A stretch of 64,000 nucleotides of DNA, from positions 166,172-230,171 of the forward strand of contig NZ_SLWN01000014.1 of NCBI RefSeq assembly GCF_004342025.1. The letters are read 5' to 3'. Below are positions 40,548-48,575 of this stretch, one piece after another. The position numbers and the translations under genes were made by a program. The notes under the pieces were generated by a model. It did not search any database, was not told the DNA's origin, and saw only the letters and a list, made by a program, of their open reading frames with translations. The first letter of the stretch is position 1, and every line of letters starts with the position of its first letter. The DNA comes from Kribbella steppae (GTDB lineage Bacteria; Actinomycetota; Actinomycetes; Propionibacteriales; Kribbellaceae).

Positions 40548-41426
40548 GTGGTCATGGCGACTGGATCGTGCATCCTGTGCGCGCAGAGCGGACCGTTCCG
40601 CCCGCGCGGCGCGAAGGACGGGTACGGCATCGAGGAATGCCCGGCGTGCGGGCTCGTGCAGCTCGTGCCCACGCCGACTCCCGAGACCTTGCACGCTTTG
40701 TATGAGGGCGAGTCGTACTTCGGCGGGGACGGTGACACGGGATATTCGCAGTACGAGAGTCAGGAGCTCGAGTACCTGGCGACGTTCCGCGAGGACGTCC
40801 GACGGATCGGCGAGTTCATCCCCTCGGGACGGGTGCTCGAGGTGGGCTGTGGATACGGCTACTTCCTGCAGTGCGCGCTCGACGCCGGGTACGACGCCTA
40901 CGGCATCGACCTCTCGCCCGCCGCGGTCAAGTGGGCTGCCGAGCGTCATCCCGGGCGCGTGTTCTGCGGTCTGCTCGAAGAGGTCCCGGAGATCCAGGAG
41001 CAGCAGTACGACGTCATCTTCGGCTCGCACCTGATCGAACACCTCACCGAGCCGGGCGCCTTCCTGGAGACGGCTTCGCGCCTGCTCCGTCCGGGCGGGC
41101 TCATCGTCCTCGTCACGCCCAACATCAAGAGCCTGCTGTCCCGCGTCTCCGGCTCCCGCTGGGTCTCGTTCAAGATCCCCGAGCACGTGAGCTACTACGA
41201 CCCCACCACCATCACCACGTTGCTGAGCCGCGCCGACTTCACGGTCGAAGCCGTCGACTCCGCCTACCAGTACTACACCCTCCCGTTCGTCACCTCCCGC
41301 GTCCGCGAACTCCTCCACCCCGCCTCCCGCCTGATCCCCCCGTTCGAACGGCTGAAGCTCCTGCGCGAGCGGCGCATCCGGGTGACCAGCGGCTCGATGA
41401 GAGTCATCGCGGCTTCTCGGAAGTGA
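40548..41426 (+). CDS. SAM-dependent methyltransferase with N-terminal zinc-ribbon
   Basis: 292 residues from GTG 40548 (GGAGGGGG 7 bases upstream; ATG 40554 is the alternative). The N-terminal 35 residues hold SCILCAQSG and IEECPACGLVQL, a four-cysteine ribbon typical of the methyltransferase subfamily that modifies sugars in surface polysaccharides. Motif I is VLEVGCGYGYFLQCALDAGY, then AYGIDLSPAAV and LLRPGGLIVLVTPN, ending VRELLHPASRLIPPFERLKL. Role unknown. Confidence 0.88.
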   Translation: MVMATGSCILCAQSGPFRPRGAKDGYGIEECPACGLVQLVPTPTPETLHALYEGESYFGGDGDTGYSQYESQELEYLATFREDVRRIGEFIPSGRVLEVGCGYGYFLQCALDAGYDAYGIDLSPAAVKWAAERHPGRVFCGLLEEVPEIQEQQYDVIFGSHLIEHLTEPGAFLETASRLLRPGGLIVLVTPNIKSLLSRVSGSRWVSFKIPEHVSYYDPTTITTLLSRADFTVEAVDSAYQYYTLPFVTSRVRELLHPASRLIPPFERLKLLRERRIRVTSGSMRVIAASRK

Positions 41427-41452
41427 CCCCTGCCTGCGGAGACAATCACCGC

Positions 41453-42844
41453 ATGCTCATCAGTCGGCGTGCGCTCGGGACTCTCGCCGGTGGCGCCGTA
41501 CTAGGACTGGTCACGGGGTGCACCTCCAACAAGAGGTCTCCCGCGCGGGCGTCCGCGAATCGGCTCGAGTGGTTGCGCGGTCTCGACGGCGTCGAGAAGG
41601 CGGAGTTGGTGGCGGACGGCGACGACCCCGATGACCAGCTGATCCGGCTCACGTTGGTCAAGCAGCTGTCCGACCACGACGTCAACGCGCTGGTCGGCAA
41701 GATCAAGAAGGAGTTCCGGCCGTACAGCGACGATTACCACCGGAGTATCGAAGTCGCCGTCGACGGCTTCCACGGCCGGTTCTATCCGGCGGTCTCCACG
41801 CGGAGCGACCCCGACCTGGAGCGCGCGCTGTGGCTGCGCCGGGACGGTCGGGCGACGTCGTCGACGTACGGCACGTCCGGCATGATCGTCAGCGCTCCGC
41901 CGGCGGCGGTGGCCGTGGTGGCGCTCGGCTTCGATCAGGCCGTGGAGAGCGACGACGGCCGGCGTACCCACCGCGTCGAGTCCGCCGACCGAGCAGTGGT
42001 TGTCGAATGGACCGACAGCCCAAGCGCGGGCTTCCAACTCGATCGCGCCGCGACCCGGCAGTTCGTGGACCTGCAGTCGAAGTACCCCAACCTGACCGGA
42101 TGGATCGAGGGACCGGAGCGCCGGGCCGGCGTCTACTTCGCCGCCACGGACATCGAGCTCGATGCCCTCCTCGCCGCGCTGCCCACGGTGGTGGACGCGA
42201 GCCGGTTCAGCAAACTGCAGCTCGGCTGGGGGCCGGTCCGGGCGCCGTCCGAGCTCTTCGCCACGGCGTTCACTCCAACGGTCCGGATGCTGGTCGGACA
42301 CCTGATGAAGATCCCCGGCGTCACCGGGATCGAGATCCGCGACGACTACGGGACACCCGAGGTCGACGCGGTCACGGTCAAGGACCGCGCCGGCTTCCTC
42401 GCCACCGTCAGCACGCTACGCAAGGTCTGGCCTTCCTACCTGCGGATCCAGCTGATCAGGAGGCGTTCCAAGTTCGTCGGGCAGGAGGGGCGGACGGTCT
42501 TCCGTACCTCGTCGTTCCACCGTGGGAGCGAGTACCGGATCCACGCCGCCGTCGCCGATCTGACCGGTGTGACCGAGGTCGATATCGGGCCGTACGCCGC
42601 CAACCTGACCATCGCCGAGGACATCACCGACCCCGAACTCGCGACGGCCTTGACCGCGATGGCCGAGCGCCCGGCGGCGAACACGCTCAACCTGTCGGTG
42701 AGCGACGGACCGGACGAGGTCGGCATCACCTCCATCGGCCGCGTGGCCAACCGCAAGTACGTCGCCAGGAACCCGATGCCACCCAGGATCGACCCCGCGC
42801 TGATCACCCGCGTGACCACCGCCTGGAACCGCGCGGCCCGCTGA
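41453..42844 (+). CDS. Lipoprotein of unknown function
   Basis: 463 residues from ATG 41453. The signal peptide is MLISRRALGTLAGGAVLGLV, followed by the lipobox TGC at about residues 21-23, so the mature protein is a lipoprotein on the outer face of the membrane. The rest looks like two or three repeats of an alpha/beta ferredoxin-like module (RLEWLRGLDGVEKAELVADG, VGHLMKIPGVTGIEIRDDYG, DLTGVTEVDIGPYAANLTIA). I recognise no enzyme motif. The neighbours do not explain it. Confidence 0.75.
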   Translation: MLISRRALGTLAGGAVLGLVTGCTSNKRSPARASANRLEWLRGLDGVEKAELVADGDDPDDQLIRLTLVKQLSDHDVNALVGKIKKEFRPYSDDYHRSIEVAVDGFHGRFYPAVSTRSDPDLERALWLRRDGRATSSTYGTSGMIVSAPPAAVAVVALGFDQAVESDDGRRTHRVESADRAVVVEWTDSPSAGFQLDRAATRQFVDLQSKYPNLTGWIEGPERRAGVYFAATDIELDALLAALPTVVDASRFSKLQLGWGPVRAPSELFATAFTPTVRMLVGHLMKIPGVTGIEIRDDYGTPEVDAVTVKDRAGFLATVSTLRKVWPSYLRIQLIRRRSKFVGQEGRTVFRTSSFHRGSEYRIHAAVADLTGVTEVDIGPYAANLTIAEDITDPELATALTAMAERPAANTLNLSVSDGPDEVGITSIGRVANRKYVARNPMPPRIDPALITRVTTAWNRAAR

Positions 42845-42910
42845 CCCTGCAACAACCTGGGGTGCCCGCGGCGTCTTAGGGGTGACGCTGTGACTACCCG
42901 GGAGGCCGTG

Positions 42911-43425
42911 ATGAAGTTCGACCTGACGGTTCGTCACCGGCGTACCTGGCTGGCATCCGGGGCCTGGCCGCGCTGGCCGTTGCGATGATCGTCGTCGTCA
43001 TCGCCGTCGTAGCCAAGCCCGACCGAACGGTCGCGGCGCCTGACGGACGCGGTGACGGCGTGGCAGCGACCCCGCCGGCCGCCCGGACGATCGATATCCC
43101 GACCTCAGGCTGGAAGCCAGGCGGCATGTCCCTGACGGCCCTGACCTCGGGCGTACTCCGAGCCACCCCAGAGGGTTGCCCGTACCTCGGCCAACGAGAC
43201 CCGAGGTCGGCCGGCTCCCGAACACCCCTCGTCTGGCCCGCGGGCTACACCGCTCGCTACGCCAACGACAAGACGATCGAGGTCCTCGCACCCAACGGCG
43301 CCGTGGTCGCCCGCGAAGGCGCGGACCTGTCAGCCGGCGGCGGCCTCATCCCGCTCTCCCAGCAACACCCCTGCACCTTCGGCGACACCGACGCCTTCGT
43401 CATCATGGAGGACCTCACCCGCTGA
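42911..43425 (+). pseudogene. Single-segment membrane protein with probable frameshift
   Basis: The frame ending at 43425 has a clear membrane segment (GLAALAVAMIVVVIAVVA) and an exported tail with Cys in EGCPYLGQ and QHPCTFGDTDA. In its own frame no start has a ribosome site before ATG 42985, which would cut into the membrane segment. An ATG at 42911 with GGGAGG upstream reads MKFDLTVRHRR, then leaves the frame after 25 codons. Joining the two with one base change near 42940-42960 gives a sensible anchored protein. So this is a frameshifted gene or a sequencing error. Confidence 0.5.
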
Positions 43426-43530
43426 CACCCACCAGCCGCGTCCTCAGCCTGGTGATCTGATCGTCAGCCAGGCCGCCTTGACGCAGGTACTGCTCGACGC
43501 CGCCGTACCTGCGCTCGAGGTGTTGCCCGG
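43415..43530 (-). pseudogene. 3' remnant of a tyrosine-phosphatase-like gene
   Basis: On the minus strand the frame ending at 43415 reads HLERRYGGVEQYLRQGGLAD, then DQITRLRTRLVGVSG. This matches the last helices of bacterial tyrosine/serine phosphatases (YGSFEAYL, LGLTDADLERLRARLL). The upstream part (LPLSLLFLLPGQ) is not like the family and there is no usable start, so the rest of the gene has been lost. It ends just upstream of the rifamycin-resistance-like operon. Confidence 0.5.
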
Positions 43531-43567
43531 GCAACAAAAAGAGCAAGGAGAGTGGTAACTCCTTGCC

Positions 43568-43610
43568 ATACCCAAGGTATAGCGCATGGGGGGACTTGCC
43601 GCAAGGCCCC
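43568..43610 (+). promoter_or_regulatory. Rifamycin-associated-element-like inverted repeat and promoter region
   Basis: The inverted repeat GGGGACTTGC (43590-43599) C GCAAGGCCCC (43601-43610) is nearly perfect. It matches my memory of the rifamycin-associated element (RAE; core CTTGC-GCAAG with G/C clamps) that precedes rifamycin-inactivating and helR genes in actinomycetes. A TATAGC -10-like box lies just upstream (43578-43583), inside a 13-bp palindrome ATACCCAAGGTAT (43568-43580). The two downstream genes fit this class. Confidence 0.7.
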
Positions 43611-43667
43611 TGTTCGAGCGGAGAATCATCGGCCGTGGCCAGATTTTCGGGGAATGGGAGTCGTGTA

Positions 43668-44885
43668 GTGCGTGTGTTGTTGTCGACATATGGATCGCGC
43701 GGAGACGTCGAACCGCTGATCGGATTGGCGGCGCAGTTGCGGGGGCTCGGGGCGGACGTGGTGGTCTGCGCGCCGCCGGACTTCGCGGAGTTGGTCGAGA
43801 GTGTCGGCGTACCGATGGTGCCGGTCGGACCGTCCGCGCGGGCGCTGACGCAGTCGGCGCCTCCGCCGTCGGGTCTGCCGCAGCGGGCGGCCGAGTTGAT
43901 GGCCAGTCAGGTCGACGCGGTCACCGCGGCGGCCGAGGGACGTGACGTCGTGGTGGGGACCGGCATGCTGCCGGCCGTGGTCGGCGCGCGGTCGGTGGCC
44001 GAGAAACTGGGTATCCGCTACGTGCACGTGACGTTCCAGCAGATCGTCCTGCCGTCGCCGGACCGCCGGCCGCTGGCGTACGCGGGCCGGGCGTTCCCAC
44101 CGGATGTCACCGACAACAAGGTGCTGTGGGAACTTGACGCCGAGAACATCGAGGCGCTGTTCGGTCAGGCGCTCAACATCAATCGAGCGTCGATCGGTCT
44201 GCCCCCGGTGGACGACGTACGCCGCTACTACCTCAGCGACCGGCCGTGGCTGGCGACGGACCCGATCCTGGATCCGTGGCTTGGCGCTTCGGACCTTGAC
44301 GTCGTACAGACCGGCGCGTGGATCTCGCCCGATACTCGCCCGCTCGCGGCCGAGCTGGTGGAGTTCCTGGACGCGGGCGAACCACCGGTGTACGTCGGCT
44401 TCGGCAGCATGCCCATGCATGCGGCGAAGGACGTCGCCCAGGTGGCCATCGAGGCCGTCCGCGCTCAGGGCCGTCGCGCAATCGTGAAGCGGGGCTGGGC
44501 CGACCTGTCCTTGATCGACGACGGGGCGGACTACTTCGTCGTCGATGAGGTGAACCAGCAGGCGCTGTTCCGCAAGGTGGCCGCTGTCGTACACCACGGC
44601 GGCGCGGGTACGACGACCACCGCAGCGCGGGCCGGTGCGCCTCAGGTGGTGGTGCCTCAGTTGGCGGACCAGCCGTATTGGGCCGGTCGCGTGGCCGACC
44701 TGGGCATCGGCGTGGCACACGACGGCGCGATTCCGACGACCGAGTCGCTGTCAGTCGCGCTCAAGACGGTCCTGGCCCCCGAGGTCGCCGTACGAGCGAC
44801 TGCCGTAGCCGGCACGATCCGAACCGACGGGGCGGAAGTGGCCGCGAAACTCCTTCTCGAGACCGCCTCAGATCGGAGCCGCTGA
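43668..44885 (+). CDS. rgt: Rifamycin-type glycosyltransferase (GT1, MGT family)
   Basis: 405 residues from GTG 43668 after GGGAG. The GT-B fold is clear: VRVLLSTYGSRGDVEPLIGL at the N-terminus (as in vancomycin- and macrolide-type glycosyltransferases) and the UDP-sugar-binding block VVHHGGAGTTTTAARAGAPQ, VVVPQLADQPYWAGRVADLG. GT1 enzymes transfer glucose to small lipophilic molecules. The upstream RAE-like element and the helR partner point to rifamycin inactivation by glycosylation at C23-OH, as by Rgt enzymes. The biochemical role is an inference from context. Confidence 0.8.
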   Translation: MRVLLSTYGSRGDVEPLIGLAAQLRGLGADVVVCAPPDFAELVESVGVPMVPVGPSARALTQSAPPPSGLPQRAAELMASQVDAVTAAAEGRDVVVGTGMLPAVVGARSVAEKLGIRYVHVTFQQIVLPSPDRRPLAYAGRAFPPDVTDNKVLWELDAENIEALFGQALNINRASIGLPPVDDVRRYYLSDRPWLATDPILDPWLGASDLDVVQTGAWISPDTRPLAAELVEFLDAGEPPVYVGFGSMPMHAAKDVAQVAIEAVRAQGRRAIVKRGWADLSLIDDGADYFVVDEVNQQALFRKVAAVVHHGGAGTTTTAARAGAPQVVVPQLADQPYWAGRVADLGIGVAHDGAIPTTESLSVALKTVLAPEVAVRATAVAGTIRTDGAEVAAKLLLETASDRSR

Positions 44886-44887
44886 AC

Positions 44888-47053
44888 ATGAATCTCCGGA
44901 CTACCAGCGCATTCGCGCTTCCCGAGCACCTCGCGCCCAAGGCCGACCCGAGGCTGATCACTGCCGACGAGGAGCACTTCGCGGCCATCGCGCAGAGCCT
45001 CGAGCAGTCGATCGCCGACCTGTCCGACCGCCTCGACGCCGCCCGCAAGGCGCCGGGCGGCATCGGCCAGGAGGCGCTGGAGCGGGACCTGGAGGTCCAC
45101 CGGCTGACCGCCCGCCTGCGCACCCTGCGGCGCTTCGGGCTGGACCTGTGCCTCGGGCACATGGTCGGCGCGGACGACTCCGAGCCCGTGTACGTCGGAC
45201 GCCTCGGTCTCACCGACAGCGACGGGCGCCGGCTGCTCATCGACTGGCGCTCACCCGCGGCCGAGCCGTTCTTCGGTGCGACCCACGCCAACCCGATGGG
45301 GCTGGCAAGCCGCCGCAGGTACCGCTGGACCCGCGGTCGGATCAGCGACTACTGGGACGAGGTGTTCACCTCGGACGGATTCGAGGGGCACGCAGCCGCG
45401 CTCGACGACCAGTCCGCCTTCATCGCCAGCCTGGGCAGTAACCGGTCGAGCCGGATGCGCGACGTACTCGGCACCATCCAAGCCGACCAGGACGCCATCA
45501 TCCGCGCGGGTTCTCGCGGCGCGCTCGTCGTCGACGGCGGTCCGGGTACTGGGAAGACCGTTGTCGCTCTGCACCGGTCGGCGTACCTCCTCTACTCCGA
45601 CCCTCGGCTCGGTCACCGCCGGGGTGGCGTGCTGTTCATCGGTCCGCACCAGCCGTATCTGGCCTACGTCTCCGACGTCCTGCCCAGCCTCGGCGAGGAA
45701 GGCGTGCAGACCTGCACCCTGCGCGACCTCCTCCCCGAGGGAACCACGGCCGGGATCGAGAAAGACCCGGACGTGGCCCGGCTGAAGTCGACCGCGGACA
45801 TGGTGAAGGCGATCGAGCCTGCCGTCGCGCTCTACGAGGAACCGCCCACCAAGGCGATGATCGTCGAGACCGACTGGACCGACCTCTACCTCAGCGTGGC
45901 CGATTGGGCCGAGGCGTTCGAAACACCAGACTCCGGTACGCCGCACAACGAGAGGCGCGACCTGGTCTGGGAGGAGCTGCTCACGATCCTGATCGACAAG
46001 TTCGACGAGGACGACGAGGAGGTCTCGGTCGACCAGTTGCGCAGGTCACTGCTGCAGAACGAGCAGCTGCTCGACACCTTCAACAGAGCGTGGCCGCTGA
46101 TCGAGCCGACCGACCTCGTCGCGGATCTGTGGTCGGTCCCCGCCTACCTGCGCCGATGCGCTCCCTGGCTCACCCCTGACGAGGTTCGGCTGCTGCAGCG
46201 CGCGGACGGCTATGACTGGACGGTGTCCGACCTGCCGCTCCTGGACGCGGCCCGGCAGCGGCTCGGCGACCCGGAGGCGTCCCGGCGTGAGCGCCGGCGC
46301 AAGCTCGCGCTCGCTGCCGAACGCGAGCAGATGGACCAGGTCGTCGACAACCTGATCCAGGCCGGCGGCGACGAGTACGGCGATGGGCTGGTGACGATGC
46401 TGCGCGGCGAGGACTTCGAGCACAGCCTGGTCGACGAGACCGCGGTGCCCACCGCCGATCCGGACCAGCTCTCCGGCCCGTTCGCGCACATCGTCGTCGA
46501 CGAGGCGCAGGAGCTGACCGACGCAGAGTGGCAGATGCTGCTGCTCCGCTGCCCGTCCCGCAGCTTCACGATCGTCGGCGACCGCGCCCAGGCGAGGCAC
46601 GGGTTCACGGAGTCGTGGCAGGAACGGCTCGAGCGGGTCGGCCTCGACCGGATCAACCTGACCTCGCTGAGCATCAACTACCGGACGCCGGAAGAGGTCA
46701 TGACGGAAGCCGAGCCGGTCATCCGCGCCGCGCTCCCGGACGCGAACGTGCCGACGTCCATCCGCAGCAGCGGCATCCCGGTCGTGCACGGATCGGTCGC
46801 CGAGCTGGACTCGATCGTCGACAGCTGGCTCGCGGAGCACTCCGACGGAATCGCTTGCGTGATCGGCGATCCGGCGTATCAGGGGACGTCCCGCGTCCGC
46901 TCGATCACGCCGGAGTTGTCGAAGGGCCTCGAGTTCGACCTGGTCGTCCTGATCGACCCGGAGTCGTTCGGCAAGGACATCGAAGGAGCTGTCGACCGCT
47001 ACGTCGCCATGACGAGGGCGACCCAGCAGTTGGTCATCCTCACAAGCTCCTGA
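44888..47053 (+). CDS. helR: HelR: UvrD-like RNA polymerase recycling ATPase
   Basis: 721 residues, starting 2 bases after the glycosyltransferase stop. Walker A VVDGGPGTGKTVVALHRSAY (about 217-224), N-terminal HelD-type coiled arm (HFAAIAQSLEQSIADLSDRL), GRLGLTDSDGRRLLIDWRSP (family block), Walker B FAHIVVDEAQELTDAEWQ (about 536), helicase motifs SFTIVGDRAQARHGFTESWQ and LTSLSINYRTPEEVMTEAEP, and VAMTRATQQLVILTSS at the end. HelD/HelR proteins enter the RNA polymerase channels and release bound nucleic acid; HelR displaces rifamycins. Linkage to an RAE and a glycosyltransferase supports this role. Confidence 0.9.
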   Translation: MNLRTTSAFALPEHLAPKADPRLITADEEHFAAIAQSLEQSIADLSDRLDAARKAPGGIGQEALERDLEVHRLTARLRTLRRFGLDLCLGHMVGADDSEPVYVGRLGLTDSDGRRLLIDWRSPAAEPFFGATHANPMGLASRRRYRWTRGRISDYWDEVFTSDGFEGHAAALDDQSAFIASLGSNRSSRMRDVLGTIQADQDAIIRAGSRGALVVDGGPGTGKTVVALHRSAYLLYSDPRLGHRRGGVLFIGPHQPYLAYVSDVLPSLGEEGVQTCTLRDLLPEGTTAGIEKDPDVARLKSTADMVKAIEPAVALYEEPPTKAMIVETDWTDLYLSVADWAEAFETPDSGTPHNERRDLVWEELLTILIDKFDEDDEEVSVDQLRRSLLQNEQLLDTFNRAWPLIEPTDLVADLWSVPAYLRRCAPWLTPDEVRLLQRADGYDWTVSDLPLLDAARQRLGDPEASRRERRRKLALAAEREQMDQVVDNLIQAGGDEYGDGLVTMLRGEDFEHSLVDETAVPTADPDQLSGPFAHIVVDEAQELTDAEWQMLLLRCPSRSFTIVGDRAQARHGFTESWQERLERVGLDRINLTSLSINYRTPEEVMTEAEPVIRAALPDANVPTSIRSSGIPVVHGSVAELDSIVDSWLAEHSDGIACVIGDPAYQGTSRVRSITPELSKGLEFDLVVLIDPESFGKDIEGAVDRYVAMTRATQQLVILTSS

Positions 47054-47357
47054 CACCGCCGAAGACTCGGTGGTAGATGTCCTCGCCGTGGCTGGACAGT
47101 TGGGGCTCGCCGGTGGTGAGTCGGAACGTGCGACTCCCGTCGGCGAGCCGTTCGGCGCGCAGGAAGAGGGTGCTTTCGGCGGCCTCGTCGTACAGGCTGT
47201 GGGCCAGGTCGAACAGGTGCGTCACGAAGACGATCCGGACACCGTGCTCGACCAGGGCGCGCAGGATGTCCCGGGCGAGCCGCGAGCCCTCCCGGTCGTG
47301 CAGGTTCAGGCATCCCACGGAGAACGCGAGCTCCGCGCGAAGCATCCGGAAGAACCC
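47040..47357 (-). pseudogene. MutS-family ATPase 3' remnant
   Basis: The minus-strand frame has the C-terminal signature of the MutS-like ATPases found in actinobacteria: LHDREGSRLARDILRALVEH, GVRIVFVTHLFDLAHSLYDE, then FLRAERLADGSRTFRLTTGE and GEDIYHRVFGG. Only about 90 residues remain; the ATP-binding Walker A and the rest are absent. It is the 3' end of a lost gene. It abuts the glyoxalase gene at 47357 and faces helR. Confidence 0.7.
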
Positions 47358-47986
47358 TATTCGCGGCCGACCCAGGTGGCGACGCATGCTTCGTTGCCTT
47401 CGGCATCGGCCAGCACCCACCACATCGGCGCGTGCGCGTCGGAGACCAGGTGACCACCTGCGGCCAGAGCGGCGGAGATGCGGGCCTCGGCCTGATCATG
47501 GGGTACGGCGACATCGAGGTGCATGCGGTTGCGCTGTGGGCGCGCCGCATCCATTTGCTGCAACCCGAAGCCCGGGCCGCGGCGCACCGGGTCGAACAGG
47601 TAGTCGTCGCCGATCTGGCGGTAACCAAGCAGCGCCCGCCAGAACGGCAGCACGTCCGCGCCGACGAGTGCGTCGAGGGTGACGTTGACGACCTGCACGG
47701 CGGTCGGGTCGGCGGGGATCTCCAGTTCCTTGGCGGCGGCCGAGATCCGCCGGGCCAGCGCGATGTCGCGCAGTCCCAGGGACACCGTGACGCCGGCAGA
47801 CCGCAGATCGACGTTGAGGTACTGCTGCTCGGCTGCGCCGGTGAGCCGACCGATCTCATCGACGAACGCGATGCCCTCGGCCAGCGAACTGGTCCGGAAG
47901 TGGGCCGAGACCAGGTGGTAGAGGGAGCGCCAGTCCTCGACATCGTCGGCCGCGTGGAACTGCCCGGCCGTGATCTGCTCGGTCAT
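47357..47986 (-). CDS. Pterin-carbinolamine-dehydratase-like/glyoxalase two-domain protein
   Basis: 209 residues. The N-terminal 95 residues resemble the pterin-4a-carbinolamine dehydratase fold (HFRTSSLAEGIAFVDEIGRL, QQYLNVDLRSAGVTVSLGLR, DIALARRISAAAKEL). The rest is a VOC/glyoxalase-like domain with PTAVQVVNVTLDALVGADVL, FDPVRRGPGFGLQQMDAARP, RMHLDVAVPH, and VLADAEGNEACVATWVGRE. The VOC domain is found in enzymes and resistance proteins that bind small molecules and metal. Function unknown. Confidence 0.8.
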   Translation of the reverse strand: MTEQITAGQFHAADDVEDWRSLYHLVSAHFRTSSLAEGIAFVDEIGRLTGAAEQQYLNVDLRSAGVTVSLGLRDIALARRISAAAKELEIPADPTAVQVVNVTLDALVGADVLPFWRALLGYRQIGDDYLFDPVRRGPGFGLQQMDAARPQRNRMHLDVAVPHDQAEARISAALAAGGHLVSDAHAPMWWVLADAEGNEACVATWVGRE

Positions 47987-48110
47987 GCCGGCGAACCTAG
48001 CATCGGCGGCGCGGGCTCAGATGGGCTGCTCGCCCACGGCGATGGCTGCTCTGGGCACCGGGTGATGGGTCACCAGACGACGGTGTGGCAGGCGCTCTGG
48101 TCCCGCACAC

Positions 48111-48485
48111 CTACTCGGATTCGCCTTCCAGGGCCAGGCGGTAGCCGCTGGGGGTACGGAGGAGGAGACGGCGGTAGGTCCAGCCGGGGGCCGGGTTGTT
48201 GTGTTCGAGTTCGAACTCCAGGCCTACCGCCTGGCACCTTTCAGCCGCCGCGTCGACGTCGGAGACGGCGATTTGCCAGGTGAGGACGCTCGGTGGGTCG
48301 TTCTCGGCGGTCGCCTGCTGGATGCCGAAGTGGATGGTGTCCGTCCCGAAGGCTATGAAGTCGGGATACTCCTCACCCTCGTAGATCACCGGCAAACCGA
48401 GCTTCTCGTAGAAGGCGCGCTCGGCGGAAAGATCGGAGACGTTCAGGACAGGTGCCAGGCGGGTGAACAGTTGGTCAGTGGCCAT
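48111..48485 (-). CDS. VOC-family (glyoxalase/bleomycin-resistance) protein
   Basis: 124 residues, a single VOC unit: TRLAPVLNVSDLSAERAFYE, KLGLPVIYEGEEYPDFIAFG, TDTIHFGIQQATAENDPPSV, and LRTPSGYRLALEGESE. Such proteins either catalyse metal-dependent reactions or bind drugs such as bleomycin. Substrate unknown. It is probably monocistronic. Confidence 0.88.
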   Translation of the reverse strand: MATDQLFTRLAPVLNVSDLSAERAFYEKLGLPVIYEGEEYPDFIAFGTDTIHFGIQQATAENDPPSVLTWQIAVSDVDAAAERCQAVGLEFELEHNNPAPGWTYRRLLLRTPSGYRLALEGESE

Positions 48486-48575
48486 GGTGAACAGTCTCGC
48501 GCTCAGGAGGGCAAGCGGTAGACGGAGACGCGGCTGTGGGCTCGACCGTCAGACAGAACCTAGGAACAACTGGCA

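Noticed and set aside
40871..41452. Upstream extension of the lipoprotein frame by 194 codons
   Set aside because: It overlaps the methyltransferase gene in another frame. The signal peptide at 41453 marks the true start.
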